Below, piece after piece: positions 1 through 6,980 of a stretch of 8,153 bases of DNA. Source of the DNA: Anaerolineae bacterium (lineage in GTDB: Bacteria > Chloroflexota > Anaerolineae > Anaerolineales > Villigracilaceae). Location of the stretch: NCBI GenBank assembly GCA_003158885.1, contig PMLN01000313.1, forward strand, positions 1 to 8,153, written 5' to 3'. A program made the position numbers and the translations under genes. Numbering within the stretch: the first letter of the stretch is position 1; every line of letters begins with the position of its first letter. The notes under the pieces are model-generated. The model had not been told where the DNA came from and did not search any database. It worked only from the letters and a program-made list of their open reading frames with translations.

Positions 1-510
1 TTGATCCGGCCCGTAGATGATGCTCGAGATGACGGCTTCAGTATCACGAATCAGCATGTCACCCGCCTTGGTAAGCTGCTGTGCCCCGCGCAGAAGGGTG
101 TAGGTTTCCGTTCCCTGAGCGACATCCAGAGTCAGAGGCAGATGGACTGAATCCAGATCATGTCCAGCCGTTAGAAGCAGGTTATCCATTTCGGCCATGA
201 ACATGGATTCAACCAGGGCCGCAACACTGGGAATGGATTTGCCCTTGAAGAGGATCGACTCGAGTTGAAGCTGGACGTGGTAGGTCTTTTTGAACTGCCG
301 ATAATAGGCGTCGTAGGCCTGCAAGATCGGATGGCTCAAAAGCGCGGAACGATCCTGGCCTGCAAAGCGGGAGCGCAATTCTTCTTCAAGCGCGGCTTTA
401 CGCTTTTCCAACTCAGCATGGTGCGGCGGATTGATCACGTCGTGCATGACGAGTACGCCCGAATGAGCGGTGGGATAAGTTTTCTTCCACAAGTCTGATA
501 CTCGAAACAT
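1..510 (-). CDS. B3/B4 tRNA-binding-domain protein (5' part, runs off window)
   Basis: The minus strand is open for 170 codons from ATG at 510 to the window edge; the 3' end lies outside. A good Shine-Dalgarno (AGGAG at 517-521, six bases from the ATG) supports the start. The product begins MFRVSDLWKKTYPTAHSGVL and later has HVQLQLESILFKGKSIPS (about residues 78-95), a helical stretch ending in NLLLTAGHDLD, and a final YGPDQ. This pattern fits the solo B3/B4 domain family, stand-alone relatives of the phenylalanyl-tRNA synthetase beta-subunit B3/B4 editing/tRNA-binding domain, usually somewhat over 200 residues. The role of the solo proteins is poorly defined; binding or editing of a tRNA or amino acid is inferred from the domain. 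No signal peptide or membrane segment is seen. The family call comes from remembered motifs, not a search. Confidence 0.8.
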   Translation of the reverse strand, partial: MFRVSDLWKKTYPTAHSGVLVMHDVINPPHHAELEKRKAALEEELRSRFAGQDRSALLSHPILQAYDAYYRQFKKTYHVQLQLESILFKGKSIPSVAALVESMFMAEMDNLLLTAGHDLDSVHLPLTLDVAQGTETYTLLRGAQQLTKAGDMLIRDTEAVISSIIYGPDQ

Positions 511-664
511 CAATCACTCCTGCTTTGGCGTGCATCCCGCGGCGACCAGGGTTCAAAATACGAGCAAGCCTAGACTATCAGCCCGAAGCGGGTTTAATGT
601 GCTGAAAAAGCAGATGTGCCTAATTCATCTCAAAAGGTGCATCATCGCATCGCATAAACCCCTA

Positions 665-690
665 CCCTGCTGAAGATGTCGAGCGCAGGG
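665..690 (-). terminator. Weak hairpin after the membrane-protein gene
   Basis: CCCTGC and GCAGGG arms of six bases enclose a 14-base loop, about 30 bases past the stop of the minus-strand membrane gene. On the minus strand it is followed by TAGGGGTTTATG, only mildly T-rich. It could be a weak transcription end. The remaining gap between 511 and 720 shows no further gene, RNA or clear promoter. Confidence 0.25.
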
Positions 691-720
691 AGAATTTCAC
701 CACAAATGAAAAGGAACAAT

Positions 721-1341
721 TCACGATCGTAGTTTAATAAATTTTCTTATCATAATTGAAGAGAGATACAAGATTGTGCCCGCCAAAATAAATGTTGTGA
801 TTGTCCAAATCAATATTACGTCGGGTGGCTGATTGTTTGCAATTAATATTGTTAATATAGTCCCGCCAGTAAGAATAGAATTTGTTAGAGCAACGAAATC
901 ACTTAGATTGCCCATCAGCCTATCCGCAACAAACTTTCTCAACCCAGTATTATTTAATTTAAGTATTTCTCTTTGGTAATCAAAATACCCAGCAATTATT
1001 TCACTATTACTTGAAAATATATCTTGGATTTTTACTAGAACCTCCCTATATGAAGCCAGTTGTACCGTTCTCATAGTTAATTTATTTTGAATTATTAATC
1101 CATAAAGTAATTGTATTGAGAGAATGGATACCGTAGCTGGCAGTAATATTTGGTGATAAATATTAGATGCTTGAAATAAAAAAACAAGAAGGCCTATAGA
1201 GGCTGTAACAATGGTTAGAAAATAATTTACACGAGTATCGGCATCTTTCCTCTCGTTGACCATCATGTTGTGTATTCGCTCATATTCTTTGAGCATAAAT
1301 ATCCAAGTATTATTTGGATCGAAAACTTCTTTCTTCACCAT
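721..1341 (-). CDS. Four-helix membrane protein of unknown function
   Basis: 206 residues from an ATG preceded by AAAGGAGT (core 1349-1354, seven bases away), a strong ribosome site. I do not recognise the family. The N-terminus (1-38) is charged and helical (LKEYERIHNMMVNERKDAD). Predicted membrane segments lie at about 39-57, 62-84, 147-168 and 173-198. Between them is a soluble, probably helical stretch of about 60 residues (90-146), and the C-terminus is basic (MIRKFIKLRS). There is no signal peptide, lipobox or catalytic motif. The gene is strikingly AT-rich in all codon positions compared with DinB and dnaE, suggesting recent acquisition. It starts 38 bases after the stop of a dnaE-tail remnant, as the TIR gene starts 22 bases after dnaE. 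A membrane effector of a defence system is one possibility, based only on the neighbouring TIR gene. Confidence 0.8.
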   Translation of the reverse strand: MVKKEVFDPNNTWIFMLKEYERIHNMMVNERKDADTRVNYFLTIVTASIGLLVFLFQASNIYHQILLPATVSILSIQLLYGLIIQNKLTMRTVQLASYREVLVKIQDIFSSNSEIIAGYFDYQREILKLNNTGLRKFVADRLMGNLSDFVALTNSILTGGTILTILIANNQPPDVILIWTITTFILAGTILYLSSIMIRKFIKLRS

Positions 1342-1379
1342 ACAAGAACTCCTTTCACTTTCTTGTTTGTTTTGCTATT

Positions 1380-1433
1380 CTATTGAAACCTAATCTCTTC
1401 CACGCACCAACTGTCTTCGTCTATCAACTCTTT
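1380..1433 (-). pseudogene. dnaE tail remnant (copy 3, last 17 codons)
   Basis: Read on the minus strand this encodes KELIDEDSWCVEEIRFQ and a TAG stop. The end of DnaE is KKLTGEENWRIEEIKFQ and TAA. Nine of 17 residues are identical, several others are conservative, and the stops align without a gap. In DNA, 1380-1419 matches 3010-3049 at 30 of 40 positions, including 17 of 19 across the segment running from the TTGAAAC block. It lies in a different frame from the DinB-like gene, overlaps its last ten bases, and has no start of its own, so it cannot be a gene. I read it as the oldest remnant of a duplicated dnaE 3' end. Because it is short, a chance match is not fully excluded. Confidence 0.68.
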
Positions 1434-1936
1434 TCAGGTTGATACGGCGCTTCAGTTTCAATATCGCCGACATACTCCGGCAGATCCGTTTGTCCCAGCA
1501 TCTGGCGGATGGCTTGGATCTCGCCAAGGTGATACCAGTAATGGTAGATGGTACGCTGCAAAAGGTTGCCGATCATGCGGCTGGTCGGTCTGCCTTTGCT
1601 CATCACGAATTGCTGCAACTTGGCTGAGGTCAGGCTGTCAAGCCACGGGTCGGCGGCTTCCGTGGTTGTATGCCAGGCTTTCAGGACATCTTTAAGGGCA
1701 GGCTTGCTGGCAGGGGCGCCATAAGCAAATTCATCGTTGATATCGGGTAAAAGGATCTGGCCCTGGCCGAAATAGAGGAAATAGCGCTGCTCCTGCCAAG
1801 CCAGATGTCCGACATTCCAACTGATGCAATTCATGGGCAACAAGCGCTTGCGGGCATCCTTGTCGCTGAGGCCCTTGATGCCCCGCATGAATTCGCTCCG
1901 TGTAAACCGCAACTGGTCAACAAGTGGATGAGGCAT
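1424..1936 (-). CDS. DinB-like (DinB_2) four-helix metal-site protein
   Basis: 170 residues from an ATG with AAGGA eight bases upstream (1945-1949). The product has the DinB/YfiT-like pattern: an N-terminal helix (PLVDQLRFTRSEFMRGIKGL), then ISWNVGHLAWQEQRYFL with H44, and near the end YHYWYHLGEIQAIRQMLGQ with H132 and H136. These three histidines match the usual metal triad of the fold. Length is normal. Family members are often thiol-dependent transferases or stress proteins, but the substrate of this one cannot be told. It is probably cytoplasmic; no signal or membrane segment is visible. Two REP-like palindromes fill its upstream gap, and a dnaE-tail remnant overlaps its 3' end in another frame, so it sits between two dnaE-tail copies. 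Codon use resembles dnaE rather than the AT-rich neighbours. Confidence 0.85.
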   Translation of the reverse strand: MPHPLVDQLRFTRSEFMRGIKGLSDKDARKRLLPMNCISWNVGHLAWQEQRYFLYFGQGQILLPDINDEFAYGAPASKPALKDVLKAWHTTTEAADPWLDSLTSAKLQQFVMSKGRPTSRMIGNLLQRTIYHYWYHLGEIQAIRQMLGQTDLPEYVGDIETEAPYQPEKS

Positions 1937-1954
1937 AGTGTTTATCCTTTAACT

Positions 1955-2033
1955 GGAGATTGCTTCTCGAAGACTCGCAATGACAGGAGAAAACAGAAGA
2001 TCGCCGCGCGCGCTGCAGGCGCTCGCAATGACA
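1955..2033. repeat. Pair of REP-like palindromic repeats
   Basis: The 12-mer CTCGCAATGACA occurs at 1974-1985 and 2022-2033, 48 bases apart. The first unit (1955-1985) has inverted arms ATTGC (1959-1963) and GCAAT (1977-1981) with an inner CTTC/GAAG pair. The second unit is longer, with GATCGC at 1999-2004 and a GC-rich centre. This matches the widespread dispersed repeat family of the GATTGCTTCG...CTCGCAATGACA type, recognised from memory. The pair fills the gap between dnaE tail copy 2 and the DinB-like gene and could mark an old recombination junction. Confidence 0.7.
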
Positions 2034-2051
2034 TTTGAAGCAGACATTTCC

Positions 2052-2495
2052 TTATTGGAACTTTATTTCTTCGATAAGCCAGTTCTCCTCTCCCATTAAC
2101 TTCTTCAGGCGCGACAACAATTCAGCGTCAATACGCGTGGTGTCTTCGGGAAAATCAATCAGATGTCCTTTGCCATTCTCAAACGCATGGAAAGAGAAGC
2201 GATCGCGGCCGTGAAACGAAATCAATGTACCATAAAGCGTTTTGATGCGGCGCTTATCGCGTTCCTTGTCGCCGGTCGATCGCAAGTTCACCGTAATATG
2301 CTTGGGCTGATGAGCCGAATCTTCTTCGTATGAAAGTGGAATATATAAAAGCGGAGGTAATGCTTGCGCACTCGAAATTTCATTGCCAATTGTTTGGAAT
2401 GATTCAGCCCCTTTAGTTTCCCTTGTTATGGAATCGGGCAAAGGAAACTCGCCCCCCGGTTTAGCAAATGTCCCTTTTGTAGATGTATCATTAAC
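2052..2495 (-). pseudogene. Detached dnaE 3' end (tail copy 2)
   Basis: The frame is open from just after a TAA (2496-2498) to TAA at 2052-2054. The last 102 codons (2055-2360) match the final 102 residues of DnaE ungapped with 87 identities (85%). Within them RSTGDKERDKRRIKTLYGTL is unchanged. DNA identity over the first 300 bases is about 78%, so most changes are silent. The copy therefore evolved under protein-level constraint, or came from a related dnaE. Similarity reaches into the DnaE linker: GGEFPLPD here against GEGEFPPPPD there, and SFQTIGNEIS against SFENAEIA. A long part of the linker is missing. No ATG or convincing ribosome site precedes it; a TTG at 2441 would give 129 residues. 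The same frame continues upstream into the TIR gene. It is called a pseudogene because no independent start is supported; expression as a small protein is possible. Confidence 0.85.
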
Positions 2496-2987
2496 TTAAT
2501 CTCGAATTTCTCTTGCTAACACTTCTATGCTCTTGTTGACCTTCGTGGACCTTAACGACGCAAAACGCAAATTTCTCCAATCTATCCATTGACGTTTTGA
2601 AATTTCAATTGCGACATTGTCTTTTGTGTCGTTTAATTTTGGGGTATCAATATATAATATCGGCAATATTAATTTGCGTTTAAGCTGTGCCTCTTGTTTC
2701 AAGAAATATTCAAACTAAAATCGGCAAGATTCACTTTCCAAGTAGCTAGGTGTTATAACTGCAATTAATAATAAACTCTCATCTAATACGCTTTTGATTC
2801 GTTCTTTCCAAGCCTGTCCCCATTCAATATTCTCTTGGTCTTGAAATATCTGGAATGGTTTACCGGTCTGCACCCATATTTCAGCCTGCAAGAGCTTCCT
2901 TATTAAAGTAAGGTTTCCCCTATCACGTTCATCATTACCTCTTTCGTAACTGAAGAAAGCTAAGAAAGTTGCTTTAGCAGTTTGCAT
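2496..2987 (-). pseudogene. TIR-domain gene interrupted by an in-frame amber codon
   Basis: From ATG 2987 the frame reads 90 codons, a TAG (2715-2717), then 72 more codons to TAA (2496-2498). Both halves belong to one bacterial TIR domain. The first has FLAFFSYERG (strand A, box 1), then IFQDQENIEWGQAWKERI and LLLIAVITPSYLESESCR. The second has FEYFLKQEAQLKR, LILPILYIDTP, and a closing segment with SKRQWIDWRNLRF. TIR domains of this type cleave NAD+ or signal in anti-phage defence. The stop lies three codons after the cysteine of the usual CxxE motif, where the catalytic glutamate is expected; GAG to TAG needs one change. No frameshift is present, so this is a single nonsense mutation, a programmed readthrough, or a sequencing error. 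The ribosome site is weak (GGGA), and the gene starts 22 bases after dnaE, suggesting co-transcription. It is AT-rich compared with dnaE. The TAA may be the natural end, or a second lesion in a longer TIR-tail fusion. Confidence 0.85.
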
Positions 2988-3009
2988 AAGTTAGTTCCCA
3001 CTTATTGTA

Positions 3010-3318
3010 TTACTGAAACTTAATCTCTTCAATTCGCCAATTCTCCTCGCCGGTCAATTTTTTGAGGCGCGACAACATTTCGGCATCTATGCGCGTGGTG
3101 TCGGAGGGGAAATCAATCAGATGTCCCTTACCATTCTCAAAGACATGGAACGAGAAGCGGTCATGCCCATGGAAGGAAATCAAGGTGCCGTAGAGAGTTT
3201 TAATGCGGCGCTTATCGCGTTCCTTGTCGCCCGTCGAACGCAGGAGCACCGTGATCTGCTTGGGCGGATGCGTTTGATCTTCTTCCTGCGCGAGCGGGAC
3301 ATATAACGAGGGCGGAAG
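3010..3318 (-). repeat. dnaE tail, parental copy 1 of a three-copy repeat
   Basis: This is the coding region for DnaE residues 1219-1320 plus the stop. It recurs at 2052-2360 (85% identical protein, about 78% identical DNA) and, for its last 17 codons only, at 1380-1433. All three lie on the minus strand in the same orientation, and similarity in each ends at the stop codon. The short sequences after the stops are unrelated. A different gene follows each copy on the minus strand: TIR, DinB-like and membrane protein. Confidence 0.85.
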
Positions 3319-6300
3319 TTTTGGCTCAACCTTTAGCGGCTCAACAAGCTGCACGGCCGGCGCTTCATAAGCCTGACTCAGCATATCTGGTGTGCTTTGC
3401 AGAGTCTCAGTTGGCTCCACTTCACCGGCTTTTGACCCGGTCGATCCTTCGTACGTCGGATTTTCAACCCGACTTACAGGTTCCTCGCGCGCAGCAATCT
3501 CAGCGTTTTCAAACGAGGGCTGCCACTGCTGATCCCAATCTTCAGGGAAGTTATCGGGCGGAGGAGGAAACTCTCCCTCACCCTGAGTCCCTCTCCCAGC
3601 ATGGGGAGAGGGGGTAATGCTAGGAGCTGCATACACAGCCGGTTTTTCGGCAACTTGCGGAAGGGGCATACGCTTAACAGGCTGAGGCGCGGGGCGCGGC
3701 ATGGCTTTGGAAACGGGAGCCGCCAGCGGTGCAGAAGGAGGCAGTTCGTTATTCAACGGTTCGGTCACCTTGATCTCAGTGCGGATCGAGTCGACCAGGA
3801 CCTTGGGCGGCGTGCTGCCTGTATCCGCCTTGCCCTCGACGATGATGATCTGTCCCACGCTCAATTGATCATGATATTTATCCCAGGTGCGCGGGAAGAG
3901 CACAAGCTCGATGTTGCCCTGAATATCTTCAATGGTGACGAAGCCCATGGGTTTGTTGGTCTTGGTCATGTACGGGCGCACCACAGTGACCAAGCCCGCC
4001 ACGCGAATCTTTTCCTCGTGCTGTGCATCACTCAACTGGCCGGAAAAATGGGTAACGATGCGCACGAGCGTGGGCTGGTACGGCGTGAGTGGATGATCGG
4101 AAATGTAGAGACCGATGAGTTCACGTTCCCAGTTGAGCATCTCGCGCTTATCCACGTTATTGACATCGGGCAGTATGATGGTCTCATGCACGCCGGTGAC
4201 CGAACCGAACAGACTGAGCTGTCCCGCTTCCGCGGCGCGGAAATGATTACTGCTGAGGGCGACGATGCGCTCCAGCGAAGCCAGGAGGGCGGCGCGGTTC
4301 CCAAACGAATCCAGCGCGCCGACTTTGATCAAACATTCCAGGGCGCGCTTACCGACGGCACGCAGATCGACGCGGCGTGCGAAGTCGTTCAGATCGGCAA
4401 AGGGGCCGTTCTGCTTGCGTTCATCAATGACCAACTCCACAGCGCTCTGGCCGACGTTCTTGACGGCGCCAAAACCAAAGCGGATGGAAGGTTTCGTCTG
4501 ATCAGGACTGACAGGGACATCTTCGATTTCAAAATCCCAACCGGACGAGTTGACCTGAGGGGCAAGCACCGGCACGCCCATCGAGCGCGCGTCGGCAACA
4601 TATAAGGCAACCTTCTCAGTTTGTCCGGCCGAGGCAGAAAGCAAAGCCGTCATATATTCGGCGGTGTAATGCGCCTTCAGATAAGCGGTCTCGACCGCGA
4701 TCACACCGTAATCGGCGGCATGGCTCTTGTTGAAGCCATAACGCGCAAACTCCTCCCAGTCCGCGTAAATCGCATCGGCGGTCTCACGCACCATGCCCTG
4801 CCTGACCGCACCTTCAACAAACTTTTTGCGATGCTTCTCGATGTCCTCTTTCTTTTTCTTCGAGATGGCTTTGCGTAATTCGTCGGATTCGGAGGGCGTG
4901 TAGCCTGCCAATTCCACCGCGGCGCGCATCAACTGTTCCTGATAGACCGGAATGCCGTAGGTGGACCCGAAAATGGGAGCCATTTTTGGATCACGATACT
5001 CCACCGGCGCCTCGCCGTGCATACGCGCGATGTAATCGGGAATGAACTGCATGGGGCCGGGACGATATAAGGCCACCATGGCAATGATGTGATCGAGCGT
5101 GGAGGGCTTCATCTGAACGAGGTAGCGCGTCATGCCGCCGCCTTCCACCTGGAAGACGCCCGCGGTTTGGCCGCTGCCAAGCAGTTCAAAGGCTTTGGGA
5201 TCATCAAGCGGAATATTGTTCAAATCGAGGTGAACGCCGTGACGTTTCTCGATCATGTCACAGGCCTTCGCCATTACACTTAAAGTGATCAGACCGAGGA
5301 AGTCCACCTTCAACATGCCCAGCGAATCGAGGATACCCATCTCGAACTGTGTGACCGTCTTGATGGGCGTCTCTTCCGAGCCGGAGGTTGGACGATGCAA
5401 GGGGAGATATTCAAGGATGGGCTTATCGGAGATCACCACACCGGCGGCATGGGTACCGGCATTGCGCACCGTGCCTTCCATCCTGGCGGCGATGTCAATC
5501 AGTTCATGCAGGTGCGGGGTCGAATCGTAAACTTCCTTGAAGGCCGGCACCGCCAACGCATCTTCCATGGTGGTCGCCCGGCCCGAAACGAACGGAACGA
5601 GTTTGGCAATGTGATCCACTTCATTCAATGGAATATCCATCACACGGCCGACATCGCGCAAGGCGGCTTTCGTGCCCATGGTGCCAAAGGTGATAATCTG
5701 CGCCACCTTGTCGCTGCCGTATTTCCTGGTGCAATATTCGAGCATATCGGCACGACGATCATCGCGGAAGTCGAGGTCAATATCCGGCATCGAAACGCGT
5801 CCCGGATTGAGGAAACGCTCGAAGATCAAACCATGCTGCAGCGGATCCACGAGCGTGATGTTCAACGTGTAAGCAATGATCGAACCATTACCGGAACCGC
5901 GCGCGTTATACCAGATTCCATTTTGGCGCGCATAATTGCATAAATCCCATACGATCAGGAAGTAGGCATCGAAACCCATCTTGTTAACAATGCCCAACTC
6001 GTATTCGAGCCGCTCGCGGACGGCCTGACTATCGGCGCGGCTGCCATAACGGCTTGCGGCTCCTTCTTCGCACAAATGGCGAAGATATGTCCCGGCGGTG
6101 TAGCCTTCGGGGACCGGGAACTCCGGCAGGTGATAGCCTTTGAAGGACAGGTCCACATTACAGCGCTCGGCTATGAGCAGGGTATTGCTCAGTGACTCGG
6201 GAACTTCCGCAAATAACTGGCTCATCTCCTGCGGCGTGCGCAGATAATAGGAATCGTCCGTCATGCGCATGCGGTCAGGATCGGATAACAAGGATTGGGT

Positions 6301-6972
6301 CTGGATGGCGAGCAAAATATCCTGCAAGCGCGCATCATCCGGATTGATATAATGCACATCATTAGTGGCGATGAACTTCGCCGAATACTTCGCGCCCATC
6401 TCAACCAGGCTGCGATTGAGGCCGGTGATTTCCTTGATATTATGCTGCTGGAGTTCGACAAAGAAGCGGTCGGGGCCGAAGACATCGTAATACCAGTTCA
6501 TGCGGCGGACCGCTTCTTCAGGTTTATCATCCAATAAGGAGCGCGGAATTTCGGCGGACATACAACCGGTGGTGCAGATCAGCCCTTCGGAGTGAGCCGC
6601 TAAAAAGTCATGGTCAATGCGTGGATAATAATAGAAGCCGTCAAGCTGCGAAGCGGAAGCGATCTTTAAAAGATTCTTATAACCCGTTTCGTTTTCCGCC
6701 AGCAGAAGCAAATGATAAGAGGAACGGTCAAGCTTTGAATCGCGGTCGTGCATGGTGCGCGCCGCCATGTAGGTTTCAAGCCCGATGATCGGCTTGACGC
6801 CAGCCTCTTTGGCCGCCTTGTAAAAATCAATCACGCCGAACATCGTGCCGTGGTCGGTGATGGCGACCGCCGGCATGTCCATTTCCTTGACGCGCTTGAC
6901 CAGCTTCTTAATATTGCTGAAGCCGTCAAGCAGGGAGTATTCGGTGTGAACGTGAAGGTGGGCGAAGGACAT
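3010..6972 (-). CDS. dnaE: DNA polymerase III alpha subunit, PHP-type DnaE
   Basis: 1320 residues; the replicative DNA polymerase. The start is the ATG at 6972, because MSFAHLHVHTEYSLLDG is the standard DnaE beginning. The frame stays open upstream only because a 9-nt repeat lies there. The PHP domain (1-~270) keeps what look like all metal ligands: H7, H9, D40, H41, E66, H87, C137, D205, H207. A PHP proofreading exonuclease, as in Thermus DnaE, is therefore plausible. Polymerase aspartates are D397 and D399 in PDIDLDF (396-402) and D557 in KVDFLG. A perfect clamp-binding motif QLSLF is at 918-922, after a helix-hairpin-helix region (859-891). An OB fold spans about 987-1065. A Pro-rich linker (1066-1218) contains a translated palindrome, and a tail domain (1219-1320) ends IEEIKFQ. 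The tail is duplicated downstream. No Shine-Dalgarno precedes the ATG. Confidence 0.97.
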   Translation of the reverse strand: MSFAHLHVHTEYSLLDGFSNIKKLVKRVKEMDMPAVAITDHGTMFGVIDFYKAAKEAGVKPIIGLETYMAARTMHDRDSKLDRSSYHLLLLAENETGYKNLLKIASASQLDGFYYYPRIDHDFLAAHSEGLICTTGCMSAEIPRSLLDDKPEEAVRRMNWYYDVFGPDRFFVELQQHNIKEITGLNRSLVEMGAKYSAKFIATNDVHYINPDDARLQDILLAIQTQSLLSDPDRMRMTDDSYYLRTPQEMSQLFAEVPESLSNTLLIAERCNVDLSFKGYHLPEFPVPEGYTAGTYLRHLCEEGAASRYGSRADSQAVRERLEYELGIVNKMGFDAYFLIVWDLCNYARQNGIWYNARGSGNGSIIAYTLNITLVDPLQHGLIFERFLNPGRVSMPDIDLDFRDDRRADMLEYCTRKYGSDKVAQIITFGTMGTKAALRDVGRVMDIPLNEVDHIAKLVPFVSGRATTMEDALAVPAFKEVYDSTPHLHELIDIAARMEGTVRNAGTHAAGVVISDKPILEYLPLHRPTSGSEETPIKTVTQFEMGILDSLGMLKVDFLGLITLSVMAKACDMIEKRHGVHLDLNNIPLDDPKAFELLGSGQTAGVFQVEGGGMTRYLVQMKPSTLDHIIAMVALYRPGPMQFIPDYIARMHGEAPVEYRDPKMAPIFGSTYGIPVYQEQLMRAAVELAGYTPSESDELRKAISKKKKEDIEKHRKKFVEGAVRQGMVRETADAIYADWEEFARYGFNKSHAADYGVIAVETAYLKAHYTAEYMTALLSASAGQTEKVALYVADARSMGVPVLAPQVNSSGWDFEIEDVPVSPDQTKPSIRFGFGAVKNVGQSAVELVIDERKQNGPFADLNDFARRVDLRAVGKRALECLIKVGALDSFGNRAALLASLERIVALSSNHFRAAEAGQLSLFGSVTGVHETIILPDVNNVDKREMLNWERELIGLYISDHPLTPYQPTLVRIVTHFSGQLSDAQHEEKIRVAGLVTVVRPYMTKTNKPMGFVTIEDIQGNIELVLFPRTWDKYHDQLSVGQIIIVEGKADTGSTPPKVLVDSIRTEIKVTEPLNNELPPSAPLAAPVSKAMPRPAPQPVKRMPLPQVAEKPAVYAAPSITPSPHAGRGTQGEGEFPPPPDNFPEDWDQQWQPSFENAEIAAREEPVSRVENPTYEGSTGSKAGEVEPTETLQSTPDMLSQAYEAPAVQLVEPLKVEPKLPPSLYVPLAQEEDQTHPPKQITVLLRSTGDKERDKRRIKTLYGTLISFHGHDRFSFHVFENGKGHLIDFPSDTTRIDAEMLSRLKKLTGEENWRIEEIKFQ
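3575..3614. repeat. REP-like palindrome inserted in the dnaE linker
   Basis: A perfect 9-base inverted repeat, CCCTCTCCC (3589-3597) and GGGAGAGGG (3604-3612), encloses a six-base loop and is flanked by CCCTCACCCTGAGT (3575-3588). It resembles the dispersed CCCTCTCCC...GGGAGAGGG...GGTGAGGG family found in many bacterial genomes. Here it is read in frame and supplies DnaE residues about 1120-1133 (TPSPHAGRGTQGEG) in the flexible linker. Tail copy 2 matches DnaE again directly after this point (GEFP) and has no palindrome. Confidence 0.75.
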
Positions 6973-6980
6973 GGGTAGAA

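Noticed and set aside
265..498. Plus-strand 77-codon frame
   Set aside because: It lies opposite the B3/B4-domain gene, which has a strong ribosome site and recognisable protein sequence.
570..585. GCCCG-AAG-CGGGT hairpin as terminator
   Set aside because: Short stem with one wobble pair and no T-run on either side.
2496..2717. Reassigned stop codons explaining the open TIR-tail frame
   Set aside because: TAA ends dnaE, the antitoxin and the toxin, and TGA ends the DinB-like and membrane genes. TAG is the only stop not seen ending an intact gene here. Reassignment would need both TAG and TAA to be sense, which does not fit.
3601..4605. Long plus-strand open frame opposite dnaE, and other frames within dnaE
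   Set aside because: Antisense shadows of a GC-rich coding region with no family pattern or ribosome site; dnaE is unambiguous on the other strand.
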